Notes under the pieces: model-generated
Told to the model about the DNA's origin: nothing
What the model saw: the letters and a program-made list of their open reading frames with translations, nothing else
Database searches by the model: none
Position numbers and translations under genes: made by a program
Source of the DNA: Streptomyces cynarae
GTDB taxonomy: Bacteria; Actinomycetota; Actinomycetes; Streptomycetales; Streptomycetaceae
Direction of reading: 5' to 3'
Assembly: GCF_025642135.1 (NCBI RefSeq)
Contig: NZ_CP106793.1
Span: forward strand, 4,530,001 to 4,594,000
DNA: 64,000 nucleotides
Shown here: piece by piece, positions 23,899 through 32,161 of the stretch
Position numbering within the stretch: position 1 is the stretch's first letter
Layout: every line of letters begins with the position of its first letter

Positions 23899-24822
23899 AT
23901 GAGCAGTACCGTCGCGGAGGCCCTGGTCACCCTGGGCCGCCGGTACGTACGGGACGCTCCGGGCTCGTTCGGCAAGGCGCTTGTGGCCGCCCGGTTCCTG
24001 AACCCGCATCTGCGGGACCACCCCCGCCGACGGGTCGTCGAGACCCGCTTCGGTGCGCGGTTCGCGGTCGACACCCAGGACCTGATCCAGCGGTACCTGT
24101 ATCTCTTCGGGGTGTGGGAGCCGCACATGACCGGCTGGATCCAGCGCCGGCTGAAGCCGGGAGACGGCTTCATCGACGTCGGGGCCAACATCGGCGTCTT
24201 CAGCGTGCTGGCCTCACGGCTCGTCGGAGACCAGGGACGGGTCGTGGCGATCGAGGCCTCCCCGGCGTTCCACCGCCGTCTGGTGCAGCAGGCCCGGCTG
24301 AACGGGTGCCGGAACATCCGGGCCGTGAACGCCGCGGTCTCCGACGCGCCCACCACACTGACCTTCGTGCTCGCCAGCTCGCGCAACATGGGCGCGAACA
24401 GCATCGTCCCGTACGACGGGCCGGCCGAGTCCACCTTCGAGATCGACGCCCTGCCGCTGCCGGAGCTGCTCGATCCGGAGGAGATCGCGAACGCCCGTGT
24501 GATCAAGATAGATGTGGAGGGGGCGGAGGGCGGAGTCGTCCGCGGTCTGGCGCCCGTGCTGGACAAGCTCCGGCCGGACGCGGAGATCACCGTGGAGGTG
24601 ACCCCCGAGCGGATGGCCCGACTCGGCGACCGTGCCGAGGACTTGATGCGCATTATGTCCGATGCCGGCTTCCACGCCTACCGGTTGGCCAACGACTACG
24701 CGGCCGAGAGCTACCCGCGCGCGCTGAGCGGGACGCCCGGGGTGGCGGTCCGCCTGCGGGGTCCGGTGGTCGAAGAGACCGATGTGGTCTTCTCCCGGGT
24801 GGACGCCGAGACCCTGCCCTGA
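23899..24822 (+). CDS. FkbM-family SAM-dependent methyltransferase
   Basis: 307-aa class I methyltransferase. The ATG follows GAGAGAGAGG; longer in-frame extensions overlap the previous gene and lack a ribosome site. SAM motif I is IDVGANIGVFSVLAS (about 92-106), the acidic ribose-binding motif is VVAIEASP, and the FkbM signature IKIDVEGAEGGVVRGL lies at about residues 204-219. FkbM enzymes O-methylate sugars or polyketides; the substrate here is unknown. It converges with the glycosyltransferase across a minisatellite, so a shared glycan pathway is possible. Confidence 0.88.
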   Translation: MSSTVAEALVTLGRRYVRDAPGSFGKALVAARFLNPHLRDHPRRRVVETRFGARFAVDTQDLIQRYLYLFGVWEPHMTGWIQRRLKPGDGFIDVGANIGVFSVLASRLVGDQGRVVAIEASPAFHRRLVQQARLNGCRNIRAVNAAVSDAPTTLTFVLASSRNMGANSIVPYDGPAESTFEIDALPLPELLDPEEIANARVIKIDVEGAEGGVVRGLAPVLDKLRPDAEITVEVTPERMARLGDRAEDLMRIMSDAGFHAYRLANDYAAESYPRALSGTPGVAVRLRGPVVEETDVVFSRVDAETLP

Positions 24823-24880
24823 CGCGCGCGTCGCGGCGCGGCGCGTCGCGACGCGACGCGTCCCGGCAGCGGGAGTGCGG
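24823..24880. repeat. CG-dinucleotide-rich simple sequence
   Basis: Immediately after the methyltransferase stop is a stretch made almost only of GCGCGTCG/CGACGCG-like steps, with self-complementary character. It may fold as part of the end of the transcript. It precedes the minisatellite. Confidence 0.5.
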
Positions 24881-24952
24881 CCAAGTGGTGCTTCCGGGCA
24901 TCCGGCCCTTGGGGCCGGATGGTGGTGGCGGGCACGCGGGCGGCGGTGCTTC

Positions 24953-25355
24953 GGGCCACGCGGGGCCTGGGACCCGGCGGTGCTTCGGGGCACGCGGGGC
25001 CTGGGCCCCGGCGGTGCTTCGGGGCACACGGGCCTGGGACCCGGCGGTGCTTCGGGGCACGCGGGACCTGGGCCCCGGCGGTGCTTCCGGGCACGCGGGA
25101 CCTGGGCCCCGGCGGTGCTTCCGGGCACACGGGCCTGGGCCCCGGCGGTGCTTCGGGGCACACGGGCCTGGGACCCGGCGGTGCTTCGGGGCACACGGGA
25201 CCTGGGCCCCGGCGGTGCTTCGGGGCACACGGGACCTGGGACCCGGCGGTGCTTCGGGGCACGCGGGCCTGGGACCCGGCGGTGCTTCGGGGCACGCGGG
25301 ACCTGGGACCCGGCGGTGCTTCCGGGCACGCGGGACCTGGGTCAGACGGTGCTTC
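24953..25355. repeat. Minisatellite of twelve 33/34-bp units
   Basis: Twelve head-to-tail units of 34,34,33,34,34,33,33,34,34,33,34 and 33 bp add up exactly to 403 bp. Each follows the pattern GGGGCAC-RCGGG-(A)CCTGGG-NCC-CGGCGGTGCTTC. Variation is concentrated at a few positions (ACACGGG or GCGGGAC, GGGACCC or GGGCCCC, first base G or C). Two more degenerate units extend to about 25423. Mixed 33/34 spacing breaks every reading frame, so it is non-coding. It fills the space between the convergent methyltransferase and glycosyltransferase genes. Confidence 0.96.
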
Positions 25356-25409
25356 CGGATATACGGGGTCCGCGGTCAGGTCGTGCTTTCGGGCGCCAGG
25401 GGTCCGTCG

Positions 25410-26189
25410 TCAGGTCGTGCTTCCGGGGCTCGGGTACCGCCAGCCGGAGGACGCCAACGCCCTGGCCCTTGCCTCCACCACCGCCATACGCCGCTCCCGC
25501 TCGGCGGGATCGACATGCGATGCCTGGCCCGTGGCCTGCCCCTGCCACTTCCGGTACAGCAGCCCCACCTCCCGGGAGAACCAGCCCCGGCTCACGGCGT
25601 TCAGCGCGAGCAGCAGTCCCGTGTCCTCGGACGCCGGCAGCGCCATCCAGCCCCCGAGCGCCATCAGGAGGTCGCGCCGGACACAGAGCGTCGCCGGGTG
25701 GACCTGGGCGCAGAAGCCGTTCGCCTTCCAGAAGTCGAGGACCGCGCCGCGCTCGACCGGCCCGTCCGCCGGATCGCCGGGGAAGCCGGCCGTCGAGCCG
25801 TCCGGGAGGAGGTCCAGCGCGCGGGACGTGGTCCAGCCGAGGGTGGGGTCCGCTTCGAGGACGGCCAGGTCGCGGGCCAGGGTGCCCGGCGGGAGCTGGT
25901 CGTCCGCGTCCAGCACCTTCACGTACGCGCCGTCGGTGTGCGCCAGGGCCATCGTGCGGGCGACACCGGGTCCACCGGGCCGGCCCTGACGGAAGGTCAC
26001 GCGCTCGTCGTCCGGGACGTACGGGCGGACGTCGTCCGTCTCCCCGTCCTCCTGGATCACCCAGTGCCACTCCCAGCCCTCCGGAAGCCACTGTTCGCCC
26101 AGGGACTTGTACGCCTCCGGCAGGAACCGGGCCGACGGGGCGTGGACAGCGGTGACGACGATGAGGCGCACGCTCACGGCTGCGCTCAC
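25410..26189 (-). CDS. Family 2 (GT-A) glycosyltransferase
   Basis: 259-aa glycosyltransferase with an N-terminal strand RLIVVTAVHAP, the DxD-type metal motif DADDQ at 94-98 and a later SEDTGLLLAL segment (ED acceptor motif). The GTG start overlaps the stop of the GntR gene (GTGA), so the two are translated together; an in-frame GTG one codon upstream is equally open. There are no membrane segments. Donor and acceptor are unknown. The 3' end runs into the degenerate edge of the minisatellite. Confidence 0.85.
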   Translation of the reverse strand: MSAAVSVRLIVVTAVHAPSARFLPEAYKSLGEQWLPEGWEWHWVIQEDGETDDVRPYVPDDERVTFRQGRPGGPGVARTMALAHTDGAYVKVLDADDQLPPGTLARDLAVLEADPTLGWTTSRALDLLPDGSTAGFPGDPADGPVERGAVLDFWKANGFCAQVHPATLCVRRDLLMALGGWMALPASEDTGLLLALNAVSRGWFSREVGLLYRKWQGQATGQASHVDPAERERRMAVVEARARALASSGWRYPSPGSTT

Positions 26190-26857
26190 CACCTTTCCAG
26201 GGGAGTGACGAAGACCAGCTCCGTGCGGTCGCCGGGCAGTGTGACGTCGGTGATGTCCACGACGCGGCCGCCGGTGTCGTACGAGGTCTTGCGGAGCAGG
26301 ATCACCGGCGTCCCCGGCGGAAGTTCCAGCTCCTGCACCTCTTCGGGCGTCGGCGGACGGGCGGTGAAGCGCTCCTCGATGCGGTCGACCTCGATGCCGA
26401 CCGTGCGGAGCTGGTTCTGTGTGCCGCCGGGCCAGGGCTCGTTGGAGTCGTCCAGCAGGTCCGGATTCCCCGCGACCACGTCACGGACGAGGTAGGAGGT
26501 CACCAGGCTGAACGGGGCGGTCTCGGCCGCGCAGCGCGTCCGGTACGTGCGCTCCAGCAGGACCGTGCCGTCCGGGACGCCGAACGCGTTCGCCAGGTCC
26601 TTGGGCGCCTCCGTCTCGCGGTACCTCGCCTCGAACACGAGGTGGTGCGACGGGAGCCCGGTGTCGTGCTCCGTCGCCCCGGTCCGCGCCCGCGTGGCCA
26701 GCGACTGCCGGGCGCGGTCCTTCTCCCACTGGTGCCGCCCGTTGTGGCGCACCACGGGGGTCCGCTGACGCCGTACGCGGGTTCCGTGGCCGTGCCGTCC
26801 GTCCATCAGCCGGTCGTCCGCGATCAGCTCGTACGCCTTGGGCACTGGTGCTCTCAC
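26186..26857 (-). CDS. GntR/UTRA regulator lacking most of its HTH domain
   Basis: 223 aa. The C-terminal UTRA effector domain is intact, from about residue 65 to the end, including LVFEARYRETEAPKDLANAF, LLERTYRTRCA and the end LPGDRTELVFVTPLERW. The N-terminus begins like a GntR winged helix (VPKAYELIAD) but jumps directly to the wing (DRLMDGRHGHGTRVR), so about 40-45 residues of helix-turn-helix are missing in frame. The GTG at 26857 has a weak GACGGATCG ribosome site. It is coupled to the glycosyltransferase. As read it should bind ligand and dimerise but not bind DNA normally. Confidence 0.8.
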   Translation of the reverse strand: MRAPVPKAYELIADDRLMDGRHGHGTRVRRQRTPVVRHNGRHQWEKDRARQSLATRARTGATEHDTGLPSHHLVFEARYRETEAPKDLANAFGVPDGTVLLERTYRTRCAAETAPFSLVTSYLVRDVVAGNPDLLDDSNEPWPGGTQNQLRTVGIEVDRIEERFTARPPTPEEVQELELPPGTPVILLRKTSYDTGGRVVDITDVTLPGDRTELVFVTPLERW

Positions 26858-26968
26858 CGATCCGTCGGGGGCCCTCCAGGCCAGCCTAGGACTCCTCAAG
26901 AGCTCCTGACGACTCGGGAAGGGGCATGGGCTGCGCAGGCCGAGGCGCCGGTGCCGGAAGACGAGCAC

Positions 26969-27017
26969 ACGGCAGACTGCCCGGCACCTGGGAGCAGGTG
27001 CCGGGTCGTCTGCCGTC
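26969..27017. terminator. Long bidirectional hairpin
   Basis: Two stacked stems: ACGGCAGAC with GTCTGCCGT, and CCCGGCACCTG with CAGGTGCCGGG, with a GGAG loop and a small internal mismatch. It lies downstream of the minus-strand exported protein gene at 27134 and upstream of the GntR gene. Confidence 0.75.
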
Positions 27018-27041
27018 GGCGTGTACGCAAGTCGCCTCGGT

Positions 27042-27108
27042 GGGTCCCTGGGTCTCTTCGGGTCCCTGAGTCTTTGGATCCCTGAGTGTTTCGGTCCCTG
27101 AGCGTTTC
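27042..27108. repeat. Four degenerate 16-18 bp tandem units
   Basis: Units at 27042, 27060, 27076 and 27093 share GG(G/A)TCCCTG-(A/G)G-(T/C)G/CTTTC. They lie between the hairpin and the 27134 stop codon. The array is short, non-coding and probably unstable. Confidence 0.7.
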
Positions 27109-27133
27109 TGTCTGAACGTCGTCCGCGGATCCG

Positions 27134-27505
27134 TCAGCTGCGCAGCAGCACGGTCGGCTCCTCGAAGGGTCGTGGTACGGCGTGGGAGCGAAGGGCGTGG
27201 TGGGTGAGGGGCGTGCCGGCGGTGGCCGTGGAGGGACGGTGGCGGCAGGAGGGGGAGGAGCCGTGGGCCTCGGCCCTGATGCGCTGCTTCATCGTGGGGG
27301 GCAGGGAGTGGGCGAGGGCCCGGTATCCGTGCGCCGGCCACGGCAGCGTCACCTGCGGGCCGGAGGTGCGCGCCGACTGCGGCTGTGGTACCGATGCGGC
27401 AGCCGCCGTGGTGGCGTTCGTGGTGGCGAATCCGAGCGCGGCGAACAGCGCCAGGAAGGCGGTGACGACGGCGGTCCACAGCTTCATGACCTTGTTCCGG
27501 GCCAT
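27134..27505 (-). CDS. Small exported hypothetical protein
   Basis: 123 aa. The ATG follows GTGAGGGG. The N-terminus has MARNKVMKLW, then a hydrophobic core (TAVVTAFLALFAALGFATT) and an Ala-rich possible cleavage site near residue 37. The mature part is basic, with PPTMKQRIRAEAHGSSPSCR in its centre. Similar short exported proteins occur in Streptomyces as uncharacterised families; no function can be assigned. Confidence 0.7.
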   Translation of the reverse strand: MARNKVMKLWTAVVTAFLALFAALGFATTNATTAAAASVPQPQSARTSGPQVTLPWPAHGYRALAHSLPPTMKQRIRAEAHGSSPSCRHRPSTATAGTPLTHHALRSHAVPRPFEEPTVLLRS

Positions 27506-27854
27506 GACCCCTCACTTTCGGGTTGGGCGATTTGCGTACTTTCCTCATGATGTGTATGAGGGCTCCGAAGTGGTGGACCGACGCCCGTGCCGCGTCGATC
27601 TTCGGATGAACACCACCCGGATGGGTGCACGGGGTCGCACAAGGCCGAAAAGGGCCGGAAATCAGTGGTGGAAGGCGGTGGACGTCACACACCGTGAGGT
27701 CCGCTCACCCGCGGATCGTCAGCGGTGAGGTCCGGTCGTACTGTGCTGTGCCGGGCCGGAGTTGAGCGTCGGCTCAGGTCACCGATCGATATCGATCGGT
27801 GTGTATAGTCGGGCGCCAGAGGTCCCCTACGTCAAGGAAAGACGAGGTCGCGCG
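27506..27854. other. 349-bp spacer between divergent genes
   Basis: Contains the 22-bp palindrome and -10 hexamer before the DLW-39 gene (listed separately), and presumably the minus-strand promoter of the exported protein. No other gene-like signal is seen. Confidence 0.5.
27780..27809 (+). promoter_or_regulatory. Perfect 22-bp palindrome next to a -10 element
   Basis: 27780-27801 is a perfect palindrome with half-site CACCGATCGAT. A TATAGT -10-like hexamer follows at 27804-27809. The palindrome covers the expected -35 position, so a dimeric repressor bound here would block the promoter of the DLW-39 microprotein 45 bp downstream. Confidence 0.65.
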
Positions 27855-27983
27855 GTGAAGAAGCTTCTCCTGGTCGCACTGGCCGCCATCGGCGGGCTCC
27901 TCGTGTACCGCCAGATCCAGGCGGATCGCGCCGAGCAGGATCTGTGGACGGAGGCGACTGACTCCGTGCCCACGGGTTCGTGA
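27855..27983 (+). CDS. DLW-39 family microprotein
   Basis: 42 aa from a GTG start, with GAGG 8-11 nt upstream. It begins MKKLLLVALAAIGGLLVYRQ, a short hydrophobic segment that could sit in the membrane, and contains the EQDLW motif that names the family. These tiny proteins are conserved across actinobacteria near gyrA and the Ile/Ala tRNA genes; their function is unknown. Here it lies 11 kb from tRNA-Ile and 4 kb before tRNA-Ala. Confidence 0.85.
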   Translation: MKKLLLVALAAIGGLLVYRQIQADRAEQDLWTEATDSVPTGS

Positions 27984-28010
27984 GTTCAGACAGACAGCAG
28001 TTCAGAGCAG

Positions 28011-28038
28011 ACCCCGGCCGCCGACGCGGTCGGGGTTT
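28011..28038 (+). terminator. Terminator after the DLW-39 gene
   Basis: ACCCCGGCCGC pairs with GCGGTCGGGGT around a CGAC loop and is followed by TTT, an intrinsic terminator 28 bp after the stop. Confidence 0.88.
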
Positions 28039-28248
28039 TGTGTTGCTTTCTGGCAGGGACTCCCCGATGCGCTCCTGCCCGTCAAGGGATCGAATGCCGC
28101 CGCAAGCGCCGTTGCCAGGGGTGAGCATTTCGGCCGCTCCTCGGTGATGCGCTGATGCCCCTGTGGCCGGCGGGGCAGGATGGGCGACGGCCCGGTCCGG
28201 TCCGGGGCGGTCCGGTCCGTGGCGGCATACGGCCAGAGGGGGCGCGGG

Positions 28249-29646
28249 ATGTGGTGGCGCACGGAAGCGCGGCACGGAGCGCGGGGGCGCAGACTCACGC
28301 AGGCGCACGCGGTGGTGGCCCTGTGCACAACGGCCGCGCTCGGTGTCACCCCGGCGCTCCCCGCGCGAGCCGCCCAGGCCGCCCCGGCGGCAGACGCCAC
28401 GCCTGCTCCGTACGCCTTCGCGTCCGACGCCGGAACGGTCCAGGGCGCCACCGGCACCACCGACGCCACACGTCTTGATCCCGGACACACGTACCGGAGC
28501 ACCCTCCCCGCGGCCGGCAAGCTCTACTACCGCCTGGACCTCGACGCCACCACCGACGCCTACGTCTCCGCGACCGCCGTCCCCCGGGCCGGCGCCCAGG
28601 TCTCCGCCTCCGACGGCCTGCGCGTCTCCGTCCAGGACGCCGACGGCACCCCCTGCTCCTCCGGCACCACACACTTCGGCCCCACCCAGAGCCCGCACCC
28701 CGTCGCCGCATGGGCCGCCCGCGAGACCGGACCCGGCAGCTACGGGTGCAAGGACGCCGGGGTGTACTACGCGGTCGTCGAACGGCGCGACCTGTCCGGG
28801 TCCGCGACCGGCGCGTGGGACCTGGAGCTGGACTACGTCTCCGAACCCTCCCTGCGGCAGCCGGACGCCACGACCACCACACCGCCCGGCGCCTGGAACT
28901 CCGCGACCCCCGACGCCCTGCTGGGCGACCCCGTCCGGCGCGCGGGCGGGGCCGGCTTCGCCACGGCGAGCGCTCTCGGCCAGGGCGTCTGGCGTGACGC
29001 GATCCGGCCGGGGCAGACGCTCTTCTACAAGGTGCCCGTCGACTGGGGCCGGCAGCTTTCCGCCACCGCCGAGCTGGGCAGCTCCTCCGGCGGCTCTCCT
29101 GGCGACGGCTACGTCGGCACCGCTTTGGCCATGGCGCTGTACAACCCCGTCCGCGGCCACGTCGACGACGCCACCACCGGGTACAGCGGTGCCCAGACCT
29201 CGGCGGCCCTCACCCCGCTGCCGCCCGTCGCCTACGCCAACCGCCACGCCGCCGGCGAGCGCACGAGCGGAATGCGGTTCGCGGGCTGGTACTACCTCGC
29301 CGTGCACCTCGGCGCACCCGTGGCACAGCGGTTCGGGAACGGCCCGTTCGGACTGACGCTGCGCGTGCGGGTGAGCGGGACAGCGACGTCCCCTCCGGCG
29401 TACGCAGGGTGGTCCGCGCCGCGCGATGTGTTCCGGGTGACGGCGGCCGACCGGGAGGAAGCCGCGGTGGGGACGCCTGGAGCCGGCGGGGGAGAGAGAA
29501 CGGCCGCGGCCGGCGGGTACCGCGATTCCCGCACGATGACGGCGGTCGCGGTGGGCGGGATCGGCACCGGGACCGCCCTGGTCCTGGTGCTCGCGGTGTG
29601 GACGGCCGCCGCCCGGCGGCGGGCGCGCAGCCGATGGGCCGCGTGA
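28249..29646 (+). CDS. Secreted, C-terminally membrane-anchored hypothetical protein
   Basis: 465 aa. The ATG follows GAGGGGG; an in-frame extension upstream has no signal. A signal peptide is seen (RRLTQAHAVVALCTTAALGV, likely cleavage near ARA). The large extracytoplasmic part has two regions with FYKVPVDWGRQLSA-like and YYRLDLDATTDAYV-like beta motifs. A C-terminal membrane helix (TMTAVAVGGIGTGTALVLVL) is followed by Arg residues, leaving a short cytosolic tail. Such topology is typical of Streptomyces cell-surface proteins of unknown role. It converges with the Ser/Thr kinase, 7 bp apart. Confidence 0.72.
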   Translation: MWWRTEARHGARGRRLTQAHAVVALCTTAALGVTPALPARAAQAAPAADATPAPYAFASDAGTVQGATGTTDATRLDPGHTYRSTLPAAGKLYYRLDLDATTDAYVSATAVPRAGAQVSASDGLRVSVQDADGTPCSSGTTHFGPTQSPHPVAAWAARETGPGSYGCKDAGVYYAVVERRDLSGSATGAWDLELDYVSEPSLRQPDATTTTPPGAWNSATPDALLGDPVRRAGGAGFATASALGQGVWRDAIRPGQTLFYKVPVDWGRQLSATAELGSSSGGSPGDGYVGTALAMALYNPVRGHVDDATTGYSGAQTSAALTPLPPVAYANRHAAGERTSGMRFAGWYYLAVHLGAPVAQRFGNGPFGLTLRVRVSGTATSPPAYAGWSAPRDVFRVTAADREEAAVGTPGAGGGERTAAAGGYRDSRTMTAVAVGGIGTGTALVLVLAVWTAAARRRARSRWAA

Positions 29647-29653
29647 CCGCCGC

Positions 29654-31345
29654 TCAGATCCGCAGCAACGCCCAGAATCCGACCGCGTAGCACAGCAGCG
29701 CGAGGAGCAGGACCGGCACGGCGACCTTCGCGGGCGGGCCGTGGCGCCGGGTGGCCTCTCGCCTGCCGTGCCGGGCGACCCGCTGCGGCTGCGTGGGAGC
29801 GTGCGGGGACGGGACGCCGTGGGCCTGGAGGTGTTGCTGTACGGCGACCGCCGGGGTTGCCGCGGGTGCCGTGGCGGAGGGCACCCGGGTGGGGTCGTGG
29901 TGCGGGGCGTGGGCCGGGGCCACGGCCGCCGTGGGCGGTGACGGCGGCCGGGCGGGCGGCCGTGGCACCACGGGGACCGCTTTGTGCGGCAACGGCAGCG
30001 GCGGCGGCAGATGGAAACTCCCGGTGTCCGACATGGCGGACGGCCGCGGAGGCGGCGCCGGGTCGGACGTCGGGGTGGGGTCGGAAGTCGGAGTGGGGCC
30101 GGACGCCGGGGTGGGGCCGGACGTCCACGTGGTGTCGGACGTCCACGTGGTGTCGGACATCGGTTCCGAGGCGGCCGGAGGTGCAGGACAGGGCGACGGT
30201 GTCGGATCCACGGTGGGTCTGGGCGGTACGACGAGGGGAGCGGCCACCGGCCGTACGGCAGAGGGAGGCGGTCCGGGCGTTGCGGTGCCCGAAACCCCGG
30301 GCCCGGCACCGGCCGTCCCCGCACCGGTCGTCGGGGGCGCCGTGGTCGGCCGCGGCGGTATCGAACCGGTCGCCGGCCATGATGCCGACACCCGGTCCGC
30401 CGACACCCGGTGCGCAGACACCCCGTCCGTCGACACCCCACCGGCCGCACCACCCGCCCCCGCGCGCACCGGCCCGTCGGGCCCGAACCCCGCCGGAAGG
30501 GGCCCGAGTTGGTCGAAGATCTCCACCTGCTCCACGTCGGGCCCCGGCTCCGGCAGCAGCTCCACGGCCGTGGCAAGCGCCTTGCGCGCCCCGGTCGCCG
30601 TACGGAACCGCGCGGCCGGATCCGGCTGCACCAGGTTCGCGACGACCTCCCACAGCGGCCCGGGCACTCCCTGTGGCGCCCCCGGCGTCCCGTTGGCCGT
30701 GAAGTACTCGACCAGCGCCTTGGCGTCGGGCTTGGCACCCTGCAGCAGATACAGGGCGACCAGTCCCACGGCGAACAGGTCGGCCGGGAAGTCGGGTTCC
30801 GCGCCCAGCAGTTGCTCCGGAGCGAGATAACCAGGCGTGCCCACCACGTAGTCGGTCTCCGTCAGCCGCGGCTCACCCAGCCGCATGGCGATGCCGAAGT
30901 CCGACAGCCGCAGCCGGGGCCGGGCCGTGCCGGTGGCCTCCAGAAGGATGTTGGCGGGCTTGATGTCCCGGTGCACGACCCCCTCCGCGTGCACGGCCGC
31001 GAGCCCGGACAACAGCTGGTCCAGCAGGGTGCAGACGAACACCGGGGGCAGCGGCCCGTAGTCCCCGACGAGGTGGACGAGCGAGCCGCCGGCGACCAGG
31101 TCCATGGTGAACAGCACCTTGTCGTCGTCCGCGGCCCAGCTCGCGGGTGCCAGAACATGGGGGTGGTCGATGCGCAGCGCCTGCTCGCGCACGAACCTCA
31201 GCAGGGAGTGGGCGTCGCTCTGCTGCAGCACCTTCGCGGCCACATAACGGCGTCGCCGGTGGTCCCAGGCGCGCCAGACCGCACCGACTCCCCCGCGCCC
31301 GATGGGATCGACCAGTTCGTACCGCCCGGCGAAGACCTCACCCAT
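29654..31345 (-). CDS. Transmembrane Ser/Thr protein kinase (Hanks type)
   Basis: 563 aa. The N-terminal kinase domain (about 1-270) has a glycine loop GRGGVGAVW, ATP-binding Lys38 in VAAKVL, catalytic HRDIKPANILL, DFG in LSDFGIAM and APE in GYLAPEQ, so it should be active. A long Pro/Thr/Ala-rich linker contains tandem TSDTTW and PTPTSDPT-type repeats. One membrane helix (VPVLLLALLCYAVGFWALL) ends the protein, so there is almost no extracellular sensor. It lies 87 bp downstream of an XRE regulator gene on the same strand and may be its partner. Confidence 0.9.
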   Translation of the reverse strand: MGEVFAGRYELVDPIGRGGVGAVWRAWDHRRRRYVAAKVLQQSDAHSLLRFVREQALRIDHPHVLAPASWAADDDKVLFTMDLVAGGSLVHLVGDYGPLPPVFVCTLLDQLLSGLAAVHAEGVVHRDIKPANILLEATGTARPRLRLSDFGIAMRLGEPRLTETDYVVGTPGYLAPEQLLGAEPDFPADLFAVGLVALYLLQGAKPDAKALVEYFTANGTPGAPQGVPGPLWEVVANLVQPDPAARFRTATGARKALATAVELLPEPGPDVEQVEIFDQLGPLPAGFGPDGPVRAGAGGAAGGVSTDGVSAHRVSADRVSASWPATGSIPPRPTTAPPTTGAGTAGAGPGVSGTATPGPPPSAVRPVAAPLVVPPRPTVDPTPSPCPAPPAASEPMSDTTWTSDTTWTSGPTPASGPTPTSDPTPTSDPAPPPRPSAMSDTGSFHLPPPLPLPHKAVPVVPRPPARPPSPPTAAVAPAHAPHHDPTRVPSATAPAATPAVAVQQHLQAHGVPSPHAPTQPQRVARHGRREATRRHGPPAKVAVPVLLLALLCYAVGFWALLRI

Positions 31346-31432
31346 GGTCGTGCGTCGCTCCCCCTCCCGGACGGCGACGAGGACCCCCGTGCACCCCCCG
31401 GCGCGAGAGTCCCCGGCGGCAAAGGCGTCGGC

Positions 31433-31981
31433 TCAGTTCTGGTGGGACTGGTAGTGGGCGACCGCGTCGGAGGTGCGGCCGGCGCCGTACACCCGGAGGA
31501 ACTCTGCCAGTTCCGGGTGGCTCGGGGCGAGGGTGTCCGCCGCCTCGATGATGTCCCCGGCCGCCGCCACCGAGCGCAGCAGCGACTGGATCTCACGGAC
31601 CACCCGCTTCACCGTGGGCGCACCCGAACTGTTCGTCGTCTGTGTGGTGTTGCTCAGCACCGAGCCCCCCTGGGACTTCTTGATCTCCTCCATGCGCTCG
31701 GTCGCCTCGGCGGCGCTGACACTGCCGTCCGACACCTGCGCCGCCAGATCCTGCAGCAGCTGCACCCGCTGGACCACCGCCGGGTTGCCGATCTTGGCCC
31801 GCTGACCGCTCATCAGCTGCGACAGCATCGGGGCGGACAGTCCGAGAACCCCCGCGAGCCGGGCCTGGTTGAGCCCGAGATCCTCGATGAGTCTACGGAA
31901 GAGCGCCCCCAACGGCTCCCCGTACCAGTTCCGCTGCAGCTCCCGCGCTCTTGCGGTGGCTTCCTGCTGTGCGGCGTCCAT
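31433..31981 (-). CDS. XRE-type helix-turn-helix DNA-binding protein
   Basis: 182 aa. The ATG follows GGGGAG; an upstream GTG would add 20 residues without a ribosome site. The HTH segment (LIEDLGLNQARLAGVLGLSA followed by PMLSQLMSGQRAKIG) spans about residues 30-65. The C-terminal half is helical (MEEIKKSQGG, VVREIQSLLRSVAAAGDIIE). Highly similar proteins are widespread beside this tRNA-Ala in Streptomyces. Its targets are unknown. It lies directly upstream of the transmembrane kinase on the same strand. Confidence 0.85.
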   Translation of the reverse strand: MDAAQQEATARARELQRNWYGEPLGALFRRLIEDLGLNQARLAGVLGLSAPMLSQLMSGQRAKIGNPAVVQRVQLLQDLAAQVSDGSVSAAEATERMEEIKKSQGGSVLSNTTQTTNSSGAPTVKRVVREIQSLLRSVAAAGDIIEAADTLAPSHPELAEFLRVYGAGRTSDAVAHYQSHQN

Positions 31982-32055
31982 TGCGTCTCCCCATCGCTGC
32001 CCCAAAAACCGCGGTTCGCTGTAGCGAACCACGACGAGCATCTTACGGAGAGTGG

Positions 32056-32064
32056 TTGTCCACG
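32056..32064 (+). promoter_or_regulatory. Solitary DnaA box
   Basis: TTGTCCACG, one mismatch from consensus, in the spacer between the XRE gene and tRNA-Ala. It may influence either promoter. Confidence 0.45.
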
Positions 32065-32080
32065 GGGACCCCCCATCTTT

Positions 32081-32111
32081 TTGTGAGATACCGGCCAGGA
32101 CCCGGTACGCT
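32081..32111 (+). promoter_or_regulatory. Putative tRNA-Ala promoter
   Basis: TTGTGA (32081-32086) and TACGCT (32106-32111), spaced 19 bp, lie 50 bp before tRNA-Ala. The spacing is slightly long. Confidence 0.45.
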
Positions 32112-32161
32112 GGTCCGCAGCGCCCGGCGGTCCGTGTTCCACCGCCCGGACGTCTCTCCTC

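Noticed and set aside
24953-25355. CRISPR array
   Set aside because: Units are contiguous with no unique spacers and no cas genes are near; it is a minisatellite.
24214-26155. Several long frames through the minisatellite on both strands
   Set aside because: The 33/34-bp unit lengths shift the frame repeatedly; peptides are only repeat translations.
26886-27692. Minus-strand frame of 268 codons
   Set aside because: Crosses a terminator, degenerate repeats and the exported-protein gene in another frame; no motifs.
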